This document shows positions 50,285 to 59,477 of a stretch of DNA of 64,000 bases, one piece after another (within the stretch, counting starts at the first letter, position 1; each line of letters opens with the position of its first letter). A program made the translations under genes and the position numbers. The notes under the pieces are model-generated. The model did no database searches and was not told where the DNA came from. It saw only the letters and a list, made by a program, of their open reading frames with translations. Origin of the DNA: Kluyvera genomosp. 1 (GTDB lineage: Bacteria; Pseudomonadota; Gammaproteobacteria; Enterobacterales; Enterobacteriaceae); NCBI RefSeq assembly GCF_001266615.1, contig NZ_LGHZ01000028.1, forward strand, positions 24,006 to 88,005. Direction: 5' to 3'.

Positions 50285-51607
50285 TTAACGCCCTTTCGCC
50301 AGATACTGCGCCATTTCGGCTTCCGGAACCATGCCACCGCCCGTTGCCCACACCAGGTGAGTACCGTGATTGAGCAGCTCTACGCTAAAGCCGTGCATCT
50401 GTCGGTACTCTGTAGAAGCACACACGTGCTGAGGACCGGCCATCCCCGCCAGCGCAGAGGGCTCAAGGCGGATATTTTCTTCCTGCGCCAGCCAGCCCAG
50501 CATGTCGTACATCGTCTGGTCATCCAGGGTATACAGACCGTCGAGCAGACGTTCCATCGCGCGGCCGACAAATCCCGAAGCGCGACCAACCGCCAGCCCA
50601 TCCGCCGCCGTCAGGTTATCGATGCCAATCTCCTGCACGGAAATCGTATCGTGCCGCCCGGTGTAAATCCCCAGCAGCATGCACGGCGAGTGCGTGGGCT
50701 CAGCGAAGAAGCAGTGGACGTTATCGCCAAACGCTAGCTTCAGGCCAAATGCCACGCCGCCAGGGCCACCACCAACGCCGCATGGCAGATAGACAAACAG
50801 CGGATGCTCGGCATCTACCACGCGCCCCTGCTGCGCAAACTGCGCTTTCAAACGCTGGCCGGCAACGGCATAGCCTAAAAACAACGTGCGGGAGTTTTCA
50901 TCGTCGATAAAGAAGCAGTTTGGATCGGACTCCGCCGCTTTGCGCCCCTGCTCAACCGCGACGCCGTAATCTTCTTCGTATTCCACCACCGTCACACCGT
51001 GGCTGCGCAGCTTGGCTTTTTTCCAGGCGCGGGCGTCGGCAGACATATGCACCGTCACGTTAAAGCCAATACGGGCGCTCATAATGCCAATCGACATGCC
51101 CAGGTTGCCGGTGGAGCCTACTGCGATGCTGTACTGGCTGAAGAACTGATTGAATTCAGGCGATAACAGGATGCTGTAGTCATCTTCAACTGTCAGCAAC
51201 CCGGCGGCCAGCGCCAGTTTTTCGGCGTGGGTGAGGACTTCATAAATGCCGCCGCGGGCTTTAATCGACCCGGAAATGGGCAGATGGCTGTCCTTCTTCA
51301 GCAGAAGTTCACCGTGGATAGGCTGGCCGTACTCTTTTTCCAGCCGTTTCTGCATGGCCGGAATCGCGGCTATTTCAGACTCGATAATGCCGCCGGTGGC
51401 AGCGGTCTCCGGGAATGCTTTTGCCAGGTACGGCGCGAAACGCGCCAGACGGGCGTGGGCATCCTGAACATCTTCCTCAGTCAGGCCAACGTACGGTAAA
51501 CCTTTCGCAAGAGAGGTGGTGCCAGGGTTAAACCAGGCCGTTTCCTTAAGAGCGACCAGATCTTCCACTAACGGATACTGGGCGATAAGTGTTTGAATGT
51601 TTTCCAT
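50285..51607 (-). CDS. dsdA: D-serine dehydratase (ammonia-lyase)
   Basis: 440 aa (K-12 relative 442). PLP enzyme that converts D-serine to pyruvate and ammonia, removing a toxic amino acid. The PLP Lys is residue 116 in SGSIKARGG; the phosphate-binding Gly-rich loop is CGVGGGPGG near 277. Downstream of dsdX on the same strand by 17 bases. In many Enterobacteriaceae the dsd locus sits elsewhere; here it lies between the beta-glucoside operon and emrD. Confidence 0.97.
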   Translation of the reverse strand: MENIQTLIAQYPLVEDLVALKETAWFNPGTTSLAKGLPYVGLTEEDVQDAHARLARFAPYLAKAFPETAATGGIIESEIAAIPAMQKRLEKEYGQPIHGELLLKKDSHLPISGSIKARGGIYEVLTHAEKLALAAGLLTVEDDYSILLSPEFNQFFSQYSIAVGSTGNLGMSIGIMSARIGFNVTVHMSADARAWKKAKLRSHGVTVVEYEEDYGVAVEQGRKAAESDPNCFFIDDENSRTLFLGYAVAGQRLKAQFAQQGRVVDAEHPLFVYLPCGVGGGPGGVAFGLKLAFGDNVHCFFAEPTHSPCMLLGIYTGRHDTISVQEIGIDNLTAADGLAVGRASGFVGRAMERLLDGLYTLDDQTMYDMLGWLAQEENIRLEPSALAGMAGPQHVCASTEYRQMHGFSVELLNHGTHLVWATGGGMVPEAEMAQYLAKGR

Positions 51608-51624
51608 AGTCAGTCTCTTTGCGC

Positions 51625-52962
51625 TTAGATAATAAAGGAAAGCAGGAATGTGCAGGCGAGTGCAATAACGGACGCGATAAATGTTGCCGTCGTGTAGTAC
51701 TTAAACGTCTCATTCAGCGTTGCGCCGCAGTACTGCTTCACCAGCCAGAAGAGGGAATCGGTGACGATTGTGCAGCCAATGGCGCCGGAACCGATGGCAA
51801 TGGCGATGATCTCCGGGCTGACGTTAGGGTAGAGCGGCAGCATTGGGGCAACGATGGCCGTCGCGCCCATCATCGCCACCGTGGCTGAGCCCACCGCAGC
51901 ATGCAGGATTAACGCCACCAGCCAGGCCAGCAGAATCGGATGCATGTGCATGTTGGAGAGGATGAGGGCGAGCGTATCCGCCAGCCCGCTGCTTTTCAGG
52001 ATGGCGTTGAATGCGCCACCAGCACCGATAATCAGCAGGATGTTAGCAATAGAGCCAAAGCCGTTTTCGGTATGGGTCAGCAGTGTGCCCATGCCGATGT
52101 GCTGGCGCAAACCGAGGATGTAATAAGCCACGAAGACCGCGATAAACATCGCCGTTATTGGGTTACCAATAAATTCCAACAGTGTATAAACCGCGCTGCC
52201 TTTTGCCATATTCAGCTCAGCGACGGTTTTCACCAGCATCAGGCCAATCGGTAGCAGCACGGTAAACAGCGTGGCGCTAAGCGATGGCAACGTGCTCTCA
52301 TCGCGAACTTTAAGGTCGGAAAACTCAGCCGGTACCGGCTTAAACGGCAGGCGGTTGCCGAGGAGTTTCAGATACAGCGGCCCGCCGATAAGCGATGCCA
52401 TCAGGCCCACCAGTAAACCGTAGACAATCACGGTGCCAATATCCGCTCCCAGCTTATTGGCGACGAACAACGCCGCCGGATGTGGCGGGACAACGCAGTG
52501 CACCGCCATTAGCGCCGTACACAGTGGGATTGCCAGCTTCAGCAGTGAAGTATTGGTTTTTTTGGCAATTGAAAAAGCCAGCGGAATCAACAATACCACG
52601 CCCACTTCAACAAACAGCGTGATGCCGCAAATCAGCCCGACCAGCACCATAATGACGTCCGCCGAAAGCCAGCGACAGCGTTGCAGCGTGAGGCCAATAC
52701 GTTCCGCCGCGCCGGAGACTTCCATCATTTTGCCGAGAATAGTGCCAAGGCCAATGACAGCGGCGAGGAAGCCCAGCGTGCCGCCAATACCATTCTCAAT
52801 GGCATTCACCATATCCAGCGGCCCCATGCCCATCATCGTCCCCACGAAGAAGCTGGCTAACAGCAGCGCCAGAAACGGGTGGAATTTAAACTTCACGATG
52901 GTCAAAACGATTAACACGATGCTGATTAGCAGCGTACTCACAACCCAGATTTGAGAGTGCAT
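51625..52962 (-). CDS. dsdX: D-serine transporter (GntP family)
   Basis: 445 aa, the E. coli length. Gluconate:H+ symporter family permease that takes up D-serine. About 12-14 membrane segments; [18 protein letters not shown] near residue 385 and [20 protein letters not shown] near 63 are characteristic. First gene of dsdXA and divergent from the activator gene dsdC. Confidence 0.96.
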   Translation of the reverse strand: MHSQIWVVSTLLISIVLIVLTIVKFKFHPFLALLLASFFVGTMMGMGPLDMVNAIENGIGGTLGFLAAVIGLGTILGKMMEVSGAAERIGLTLQRCRWLSADVIMVLVGLICGITLFVEVGVVLLIPLAFSIAKKTNTSLLKLAIPLCTALMAVHCVVPPHPAALFVANKLGADIGTVIVYGLLVGLMASLIGGPLYLKLLGNRLPFKPVPAEFSDLKVRDESTLPSLSATLFTVLLPIGLMLVKTVAELNMAKGSAVYTLLEFIGNPITAMFIAVFVAYYILGLRQHIGMGTLLTHTENGFGSIANILLIIGAGGAFNAILKSSGLADTLALILSNMHMHPILLAWLVALILHAAVGSATVAMMGATAIVAPMLPLYPNVSPEIIAIAIGSGAIGCTIVTDSLFWLVKQYCGATLNETFKYYTTATFIASVIALACTFLLSFII

Positions 52963-53056
52963 AACTCACCTTGCCCTGTGATTAACGTGGTGATATTGGA
53001 CAAAAATAAGGCAGGGTCTGACAAACGATATAAATCCGCTTTCACATGAGCCAGAT

Positions 53057-53076
53057 TGAATCAAAGTGGTGATTCA
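53057..53076. promoter_or_regulatory. Candidate DsdC operator between dsdX and dsdC
   Basis: Perfect 7-bp inverted repeat TGAATCA (53057-53063) / TGATTCA (53070-53076) across six bases, with a T-N11-A pattern typical of LysR-type sites, in the 228-base divergent region. A second imperfect pair GGTTCA at 53106 and 53115 follows. DsdC is a LysR activator needing D-serine; its site is inferred here. Confidence 0.5.
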
Positions 53077-53190
53077 GGTCTAACTACGGCCTGTTTATGC
53101 GATATGGTTCACTTTGGTTCATCTTTGCGCTGATTTTCAACGCGGTTTTTTTTACACTTCGCTGCACAAATCAGGAGGAGAGAGGCCAGT

Positions 53191-54117
53191 ATGGATCCCG
53201 TTCGCGAAGTCCGAAATCGGCAGCTCAATGGCTGGCAGCTGTCAAAGCTCTACACCTTTGAAGTGGCGGCAAGGCACCAGTCGTTTGCCCTGGCGGCTGA
53301 GGAGCTTTCATTGAGCCCCAGCGCTGTCAGCCACCGAATTAATCAGCTGGAAGAGGAGTTGGGGATTCAGCTTTTTGTCCGTTCGCACCGCAAGGTGGAG
53401 CTGACCCACGAGGGAAAGCGGGTGTTCTGGGCGCTGAAGTCGTCGCTGGATACGCTGAACCAGGAAATTCTCGATATCAAAAACCAGGAGTTGTCCGGCA
53501 CGCTCACCGTTTACTCGCGCCCCTCGATCGCGCAGTGCTGGCTGGTCCCGGCGTTGGGTGACTTTACCCGCCGCTATCCGTCAATTTCGTTGACTATTCT
53601 GACCGGCAACGACAACGTCAATTTGCAACGCGCCGGAGTCGACCTGGCACTCTATTTTGACGACGCGCCTTCGGCACAGCTAACACATCATGTGTTGATG
53701 GATGAAGAGATTGTGCCCGTCTGCAGCCCGGAATACGCGCGCCGCTATGACCTCACCGACAGGCTGGTGAACCTGCCGCACTGTACCTTGCTGCATGATA
53801 GACAGGCGTGGAGTAATGATTCCGGTACCGATGAGTGGCACAGCTGGGCGCAACATTACGCGGTGAATTTGCCGACATCGTCGGGCATTGGCTTCGATCG
53901 TTCGGATTTAGCGGTGATTGCTGCGATGAACCATATTGGGGTTGCGATGGGGCGTAAACGGCTGGTGCAAAAACGTCTCGACAGCGGCGAGCTGGTCGCG
54001 CCGTTTGGTGATATGGCGCTGAAATGTCATCAGCGCTATTACATCACCACGTTACCCGGTCGGCAGTGGCCGAAGATCGAGGCGTTTATTGGCTGGCTGC
54101 AGGAACAGGTTAAATAG
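53191..54117 (+). CDS. dsdC: LysR-family activator of the D-serine operon
   Basis: 308 aa (K-12 relative 311). N-terminal winged helix from about residue 18 to 76 with SFALAAEELSLSPSAVSHRI, then the substrate-binding domain. Activates dsdXA in response to D-serine. ATG at 53191 follows GGAGGAGAGAGG. Convergent with emrD, 34 bases apart. Confidence 0.96.
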   Translation: MDPVREVRNRQLNGWQLSKLYTFEVAARHQSFALAAEELSLSPSAVSHRINQLEEELGIQLFVRSHRKVELTHEGKRVFWALKSSLDTLNQEILDIKNQELSGTLTVYSRPSIAQCWLVPALGDFTRRYPSISLTILTGNDNVNLQRAGVDLALYFDDAPSAQLTHHVLMDEEIVPVCSPEYARRYDLTDRLVNLPHCTLLHDRQAWSNDSGTDEWHSWAQHYAVNLPTSSGIGFDRSDLAVIAAMNHIGVAMGRKRLVQKRLDSGELVAPFGDMALKCHQRYYITTLPGRQWPKIEAFIGWLQEQVK

Positions 54118-54120
54118 CTA

Positions 54121-54146
54121 AGGCAAGCGACAGATGCCGCTTGCCT
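54121..54146. terminator. Weak hairpin between dsdC and emrD
   Basis: AGGCAAGCG (54121-54129) pairs with CGCTTGCCT (54138-54146), 8-base loop, between two convergent genes. There is no T run, so it is at most a weak bidirectional terminator. Confidence 0.45.
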
Positions 54147-54150
54147 ACGT

Positions 54151-55335
54151 TTAAACGGCCTGCCCCTGCTGCGACATGCGTGACGCCAGCGGCAGCCAGC
54201 AGAGGAAAATCAGCAAGCCCATCAGCGTCATCAGCAGGCCAATACTGGCCTGCCCGGTTTGCGGCATCATTGCCGACAGCCAGGCCAACACGCCGGAACC
54301 GATATTTTGCAGGCCGCCCACCAGCGCACCGGCGGTACCGGCGAGGAACGGGAACGGCTCCATCGCGCCGCTGGTTGCCAGCGGGAACAGCATGCCCGCG
54401 CCGAAGAAGAACAGCGCGGCAGGTACCAGCAGCGTCCAGATATTCATCACGCCAAACAGGCCGGGGATCCACATCATCAACCCGGCGGCAAGGCAGCTGA
54501 GCACCGACTGCCACATCATCGTTGGGAAGCGCTTGTTTGGCCGCCCGGCAAACCACGCGCCGAAGAACGCTGCGGGAATTGGCAGAATAAACAGAATACT
54601 CACCGTCATACTGCTGAGGCCCAGCACGCCACCCATTAGCACGCCGGAGCTGGCTTCAAATACCGCAATCCCCGCCAGACCGCCGATCAGCATTAACAGG
54701 AAGCAGTTAAAGCCGCTGTTGCTGAATAAGGTTTTATAGTTGCTGATAAGCCGCGTCTTGGGCGCTCCGGTTGGACGGGTTTCTGGCATCCAGCGCGCCA
54801 TGCTGAAAGTGACACCCGCGCACAGCACCAGCAGGAAGCCGTAGCAGGCGCGCCAGTTAATCAGGGTTTCGAGTACGCCGCCAATCAGCGGTGCCAGCAA
54901 TGGGCTCACCAGAATTCCCATGTTTAACAGGCTGTTGGCGTGGCGAAGCTGGCTGCCTTCATACAGATCGCGCGGCAGCGTTCGCGCCATCACCCCGCCG
55001 ACGCCGGTCCCCATGCCCTGCATGGCGCTGGCAGCAATCAATACCGTCAGGCTGTGGGTGGTGATAGCGACCAGCGTAGCCAGCATAAAAATCGACATCC
55101 CGACCAGGATCACCGGGCGGCGCCCAACGCGGTCGGACAGCGGGCCGTAGAACAGCTGGGAAACGCCGTAAGTCAGCAGATAGGCCGCCATTACGCTCTG
55201 TACCGCCCCTTCACGGACGTTGAGATCGTTCGCCATCTGAGCAATCGCCGGGATATAAATGGTTTGCGCCATCTGTCCGACGGCCACAAGCAACACCAGC
55301 ATCACCAGGATATTGACGTTTCTGTCTCTTTTCAT
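54151..55335 (-). CDS. emrD: Multidrug efflux MFS transporter EmrD
   Basis: 394 aa, the E. coli length. Twelve-helix DHA1 exporter linked to resistance to uncouplers and detergents. Motif A GPLSDRVGRRPVILVG near residue 63 and GMGTGVGGVMARTLPRDLY near 106 as motif C region. In K-12 emrD is a near neighbour of the ilvB operon; here an EamA permease lies between them. Confidence 0.95.
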   Translation of the reverse strand: MKRDRNVNILVMLVLLVAVGQMAQTIYIPAIAQMANDLNVREGAVQSVMAAYLLTYGVSQLFYGPLSDRVGRRPVILVGMSIFMLATLVAITTHSLTVLIAASAMQGMGTGVGGVMARTLPRDLYEGSQLRHANSLLNMGILVSPLLAPLIGGVLETLINWRACYGFLLVLCAGVTFSMARWMPETRPTGAPKTRLISNYKTLFSNSGFNCFLLMLIGGLAGIAVFEASSGVLMGGVLGLSSMTVSILFILPIPAAFFGAWFAGRPNKRFPTMMWQSVLSCLAAGLMMWIPGLFGVMNIWTLLVPAALFFFGAGMLFPLATSGAMEPFPFLAGTAGALVGGLQNIGSGVLAWLSAMMPQTGQASIGLLMTLMGLLIFLCWLPLASRMSQQGQAV

Positions 55336-55488
55336 TTCGCTGATAACTTTATAGAAATTAGGTTTATAAGAATAAATGTCTAGCTAGTACGCTAAAAGCG
55401 AGAGGAATCTACCATAACGAGATGACGATTTAACCATCTATCATGTAAATGAAATGTGTGATGTAGGCAGGATTTATACACGTTAAAC

Positions 55489-55512
55489 GGCAACAATAGT
55501 TGCCAGTTTTTT
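55489..55512 (+). terminator. Plus-strand hairpin with T run and no assigned gene
   Basis: GGCAAC (55489-55494) pairs with GTTGCC (55499-55504) around AATA, then AG and six T. It is a good intrinsic terminator for the plus strand, but the flanking genes emrD and the EamA permease are both on the minus strand and no ORF over a few codons lies between them. A small RNA is possible. Confidence 0.5.
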
Positions 55513-56345
55513 CAGGAGAGACGCAGCAGAATGGCACCAGCGGCGATGCCGAAGGCGGCACAGAAACGCAGGCCGGAAACCCGCTCTTTGAGCAGCAGCC
55601 AGGCGATGATGGCGCCGAATAAAATAGAGCTTTCACGTAAAGCAGCAACCACCGCCAGCGGGGCTTGCGTCATCGCCCATAGCGCCAGGCCGTAGGAGCC
55701 CATGGTGCCCATTCCCCCTAGAATACCTTTCTTCCAGTGCTGTGCCAGATAGCGCGATGCCTGCGGGCGTCGCGCTATCATCGCCCAGGTGAGCAGGCTG
55801 GCGCCGTTTAGGAAGAATGACCACACCGTGTAGCCAAAGGCCGTGCCGGAAAGGCGTACACCGGTGCCGTCGATAAGCGTATAACCCGCAATAATACAGG
55901 CATTGAACAGCGCCAAAATGACGCCTAATTGCGAGCCTGTGCGGCTATTTAGCGCCATCGCCAGGATTGCCGTACAGATTACTGCGATGCCGAACCAGGC
56001 CATTGCCGAGAGATGGTCGCCCAGCAGCAGTACGCTGACGATAGCGACCAGCAGCGGTGCCGTCCCGCGCATCAGCGGGTAGGTTTGGCTCATATCCGAA
56101 ATCTGATAGGTTTTCGCCACCAGTACGGTGTAGATAACCTGTAACGCGGTGGAGGCGATCATAAAGGGGATACTGGCCGCTGATGGCGTGGGCGCGAAGG
56201 GCAGCAGAACGAGCGCAATCAGCGCCGCCGATCCGGTGACGCCGATGGCGGAGTAAAGCTTGTCGTTTCCCGCCTTGACGATGGCGTTCCAGGTGGCGTG
56301 CAGTAGGGCGGCGAACAGCAAAATGCAGAAAACGGAAAGCGTCAT
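55512..56345 (-). CDS. EamA/DMT-superfamily permease
   Basis: 277 aa, ten membrane segments in two five-helix EamA repeats (residues about 3-135 and 140-277; second repeat ending ALRESSILFGAIIAWLLLKER, given as ALRESSILF and IIAWLLLKER). The family exports or imports small metabolites, often amino acids or nucleosides; the substrate cannot be read from sequence. Upstream of emrD on the same strand. I do not recognise a K-12 orthologue at this place. Confidence 0.88.
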   Translation of the reverse strand: MTLSVFCILLFAALLHATWNAIVKAGNDKLYSAIGVTGSAALIALVLLPFAPTPSAASIPFMIASTALQVIYTVLVAKTYQISDMSQTYPLMRGTAPLLVAIVSVLLLGDHLSAMAWFGIAVICTAILAMALNSRTGSQLGVILALFNACIIAGYTLIDGTGVRLSGTAFGYTVWSFFLNGASLLTWAMIARRPQASRYLAQHWKKGILGGMGTMGSYGLALWAMTQAPLAVVAALRESSILFGAIIAWLLLKERVSGLRFCAAFGIAAGAILLRLS

Positions 56346-56460
56346 GATAATGCGTTGCTCAGGGATATTTCACCAAAACGTAACACAACCGACGGGCGGC
56401 AACCAAGGCCAGAAATAGGGGAAAAAAGGGACAGATTGGATAATTCCCCTGACGGTAGAA

Positions 56461-56482
56461 ACGTGATCTTTGCTACATTTTT
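56461..56482 (+). promoter_or_regulatory. CRP-type site upstream of ivbL-ilvBN
   Basis: CGTGATCTTTGCTACA matches the CRP site with one mismatch in each half (TGTGA / TCACA). The ilvBN operon in E. coli is activated by CRP from a site just upstream of the promoter, and the position (about 100 bases before ivbL) fits. Confidence 0.5.
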
Positions 56483-56565
56483 GTGCAGATGAAAATATTT
56501 CCATTGTCAGCATGAAAAACCTGTGTTTGTATAAATTCACTTAATGAATTCGAGATAGACCCTTA

Positions 56566-56664
56566 ATGACTCCATCCATGATGACCTCGACGCTACTATC
56601 AACCGCGCTACCAGCCGCGGTAGTCGTCGTGCGTGTGGTGGTGGTCGTCGGCAATGCGCCGTAG
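56566..56664 (+). CDS. ivbL: ilvBN operon leader peptide
   Basis: 32 codons from ATG 56566 to TAG, the same length as E. coli IvbL. The sequence starts MTPSMMTSTLLSTALPAA and has a run of nine Val interrupted by one Arg (VVVVRVVVVV), then GNAP. Translation stalling at the Leu/Val codons when charged tRNA is short releases the attenuator and lets ilvB be transcribed. Confidence 0.94.
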   Translation: MTPSMMTSTLLSTALPAAVVVVRVVVVVGNAP

Positions 56665-56686
56665 GGTCAGGGACACACACGATTCC

Positions 56687-56719
56687 AAACCCCGCCGGCG
56701 CAAACCGAGCGGGGTTTTT
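56687..56719 (+). terminator. ilvBN attenuator
   Basis: AAACCCCGC (56687-56695) pairs with GCGGGGTTT (56709-56717), T tail, located 22 bases after the ivbL stop and before ilvB. The antiterminator form would pair elements around the leader ORF; I did not fold it. Confidence 0.9.
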
Positions 56720-56827
56720 AGTTTCTAGCCCCCCGCCCGGAAACGCGAAGCGGCTCAAGCTGCAGTCAACGCACCTGCAACCTTGAGTGCTTAGCGTAAA
56801 GTCGGCCCAGAATAAAAGGACTGGAGC

Positions 56828-58516
56828 ATGGCAAGTTCGGGCACAACAACACAGACACAGCGCTTTACCGGCGCACAATTGATCGTTCATTTACTGGAAC
56901 GTCAGGGGATCACCATGGTCACCGGCATTCCAGGCGGTACAGTGTTACCGCTGTACGACGCATTAAGCCAAAGCAAACAGATCCGCCATATTCTGGCGCG
57001 CCACGAGCAGGGGGCGGGATTCATTGCCCAGGGCATGGCGCGAACCCACGGCAAACCGGCGGTTTGTATGGCCTGTAGCGGCCCCGGCGCCACCAACCTG
57101 GTGACCGCTATTGCCGATGCGCGCCTCGACTCCATTCCGCTGGTGTGTATCACCGGTCAGGTTGCCTCCTCGTTAATCGGCACCGACGCTTTCCAGGAAG
57201 TCGACACCTACGGTATCTCTATCCCCATCACCAAACACAACTACTTAGTCCGCAACATCAATGAATTACCACAGGTTATTGCTGATGCCTTCCGGATTGC
57301 ACAGTCGGGGCGTCCCGGCCCGGTGTGGATAGACATTCCTAAGGATGTACAGACTGCCGAAATTGAAATCAGCGAACTGCCAGAACCCGGTGGCCGTGCG
57401 CCGACGCCGATGTTTAGCGCCGAAAGCGTGAGCGAAGCGGCGGCGATGATTAACGCGGCTCAGCGCCCGGTGTTGTACCTGGGCGGTGGCGTGATTAACG
57501 CCCCGGAGCGCGTTCGCGAACTGGCTGAGATTGCCAATCTGCCTACCACCATGACGCTGATGGCGCTGGGTATGCTGCCAAAAGCGCACCCGCTGTCGTT
57601 AGGCATGCTGGGGATGCACGGCGCGCGCAGCACCAATTTTATCCTGCAACAATCTGATTTGCTGGTTGTTTTAGGTGCCCGTTTTGATGACCGGGCGACC
57701 GGTAAAGTGGCTGAGTTTTGCCCTGATGCGAAAATTATCCATGTCGATATCGACCGTGCTGAGCTGGGGAAAATCAAGCAGGCGCACGTGGCAATTCAGG
57801 CGGACGTGGATGATGTTTTGGCACAACTGCTGCCGCAGATTGAAGCGCAGCCTCGTGATGCGTGGCGCGGTAAAGTGGCCGAGCTGCAGCAAGAGTTCCC
57901 GGGCGCGATCCCTGAAGTGGGCGACCCGCTCAGCCATTACGGCCTGATCAACGCCGCTGCAGCCTGCGTTGATGACAACGCCATTATCACCACCGACGTG
58001 GGCCAGCACCAGATGTGGACTGCACAGGCTTACCCGCTGAACCGTCCACGCCAGTGGCTGACCTCCGGCGGTCTGGGTACCATGGGCTTTGGCCTGCCTG
58101 CGGCGATTGGTGCGGCGCTGGCGAACCCGGATAAAAAAGTACTGTGCTTCTCCGGCGACGGTAGCCTGATGATGAACATTCAGGAGATGGCAACGGCAGC
58201 GGAAAACCGGCTGGATGTGAAAATCATCCTGATGAACAATGAAGCGCTGGGCCTGGTGCATCAGCAGCAGAGCCTGTTCTACCAGCAGGGCGTGTTTGCT
58301 GCTACCTATCCGGGCATGATTAACTTCATGCAAATTGCCGCTGGGTTTGGTCTCGATACTTGCGATTTGAACAACGAAGCGGACCCGCAGGCCGCGCTGC
58401 AGGCGATTATCAATCGTCCAGGGCCGGCGCTGATTCATGTGCGCATCGACGCGCAGCAGAAAGTGTATCCGATGGTGCCGCCGGGTGCGGCGAATACCGA
58501 AATGGTGGGGGAATAA
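56828..58516 (+). CDS. ilvB: Acetolactate synthase I large subunit
   Basis: 562 aa, the E. coli length. ThDP/FAD enzyme that makes acetolactate or acetohydroxybutyrate, the first step to valine, leucine and isoleucine. The catalytic Glu lies in HEQGAGFIAQG near residue 60; the ThDP-Mg motif is GDGSLMMNIQEMATAAEN with NNEALG near 445-475. ATG follows GGACTGGAGC. ilvN begins 4 bases after its stop. Regulation: attenuator and CRP-like site. Confidence 0.97.
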   Translation: MASSGTTTQTQRFTGAQLIVHLLERQGITMVTGIPGGTVLPLYDALSQSKQIRHILARHEQGAGFIAQGMARTHGKPAVCMACSGPGATNLVTAIADARLDSIPLVCITGQVASSLIGTDAFQEVDTYGISIPITKHNYLVRNINELPQVIADAFRIAQSGRPGPVWIDIPKDVQTAEIEISELPEPGGRAPTPMFSAESVSEAAAMINAAQRPVLYLGGGVINAPERVRELAEIANLPTTMTLMALGMLPKAHPLSLGMLGMHGARSTNFILQQSDLLVVLGARFDDRATGKVAEFCPDAKIIHVDIDRAELGKIKQAHVAIQADVDDVLAQLLPQIEAQPRDAWRGKVAELQQEFPGAIPEVGDPLSHYGLINAAAACVDDNAIITTDVGQHQMWTAQAYPLNRPRQWLTSGGLGTMGFGLPAAIGAALANPDKKVLCFSGDGSLMMNIQEMATAAENRLDVKIILMNNEALGLVHQQQSLFYQQGVFAATYPGMINFMQIAAGFGLDTCDLNNEADPQAALQAIINRPGPALIHVRIDAQQKVYPMVPPGAANTEMVGE

Positions 58517-58519
58517 GCC

Positions 58520-58810
58520 ATGCAACAACAGACTCATGACAACGTCATTCTCGAACTCACCGTGCGTAACCATCCCGGCGTTATGACCCACGTCTGCGGA
58601 CTGTTCGCCCGACGAGCGTTCAACGTGGAAGGCATTCTCTGTCTACCGATTCATGGCAGCGACCACAGCCGCATTTGGCTACTGGTTAACGATGACCAAC
58701 GTCTGGAACAGATGATGAGCCAGATAGATAAACTGGAAGACGTGGTGAAAGTGGCGCGTAACCAATCCGATCCGTCGATGTTTAACAAAATCACTGTCTT
58801 CTTCGAGTAA
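58520..58810 (+). CDS. ilvN: Acetolactate synthase I regulatory subunit
   Basis: 96 aa, the E. coli length. ACT domain protein that binds valine and gives feedback inhibition of Ilv[22 protein letters not shown] near residue 13 is the ACT start, with [11 protein letters not shown] next (given as [15 protein letters not shown] and NVEGILCLP). Ends the ilvBN operon; a terminator follows. Confidence 0.97.
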   Translation: MQQQTHDNVILELTVRNHPGVMTHVCGLFARRAFNVEGILCLPIHGSDHSRIWLLVNDDQRLEQMMSQIDKLEDVVKVARNQSDPSMFNKITVFFE

Positions 58811-58831
58811 TCCGCTCAACGCTTGAACAGC

Positions 58832-58864
58832 AACGCGCTTATGGTTAAGGTAAGCGCGTTTTTT
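58832..58864 (+). terminator. Intrinsic terminator of ilvBN
   Basis: Perfect 10-bp stem AACGCGCTTA (58832-58841) / TAAGCGCGTT (58851-58860) with a 9-base loop, then TTTT. It ends 19 bases before uhpA. Confidence 0.9.
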
Positions 58865-58883
58865 ACCCGCCAGGACAGAACCC

Positions 58884-59477
58884 ATGATCACCGTTGCCCT
58901 TATTGACGACCATCTCATCGTCCGCTCCGGCTTTGCGCAGCTGCTCGGGCTTGAGCCTGATCTGCAAGTGATCGCCGAATACGGTTCCGGTCGCGAGGCG
59001 CTGGCGGGGCTGCCCGGACGAGGGGTGCAGGTCTGTATCTGCGATATTTCAATGCCCGATCTCTCCGGGCTTGAACTGCTAAGTCAGCTGCCGAAAGGAA
59101 TGGCTGTCATCATGCTATCGGTGCACGATAGCCCGGCGCTGGTAGAACAGGCGCTGAACGCGGGCGCGCGCGGTTTCCTTTCCAAGCGCTGTAGCCCGGA
59201 CGAGCTGATCGCAGCGGTGCATACGGTCGCCACCGGCGGCTGCTACCTAACCCCGGATATCGCCGTCAAACTGGCGGCGGGCCGTCAGGATCCGCTGACC
59301 AAGCGCGAGCGTCAGGTCGCAGAAAAACTGGCGCAGGGAATGGCGGTGAAAGAAATCGCCGCTGAACTGGGCCTTTCACCAAAAACGGTACACGTACACC
59401 GCGCTAACCTGATGGAAAAGCTTAACGTCAGCAACGATGTTGAGCTGGCCCGCCGTATGTTTGACGGCTGGCAATGA
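58884..59477 (+). CDS. uhpA: Response regulator UhpA
   Basis: 197 aa (E. coli 196). NarL-type regulator of hexose-phosphate uptake; the receiver domain has DD at 8-9, phospho-Asp at residue 54 in CICDISMPD and Lys near 103. The C-terminal LuxR-type HTH ([21 protein letters not shown] near 137) binds uhpT. ATGA overlap with uhpB. Confidence 0.96.
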   Translation: MITVALIDDHLIVRSGFAQLLGLEPDLQVIAEYGSGREALAGLPGRGVQVCICDISMPDLSGLELLSQLPKGMAVIMLSVHDSPALVEQALNAGARGFLSKRCSPDELIAAVHTVATGGCYLTPDIAVKLAAGRQDPLTKRERQVAEKLAQGMAVKEIAAELGLSPKTVHVHRANLMEKLNVSNDVELARRMFDGWQ

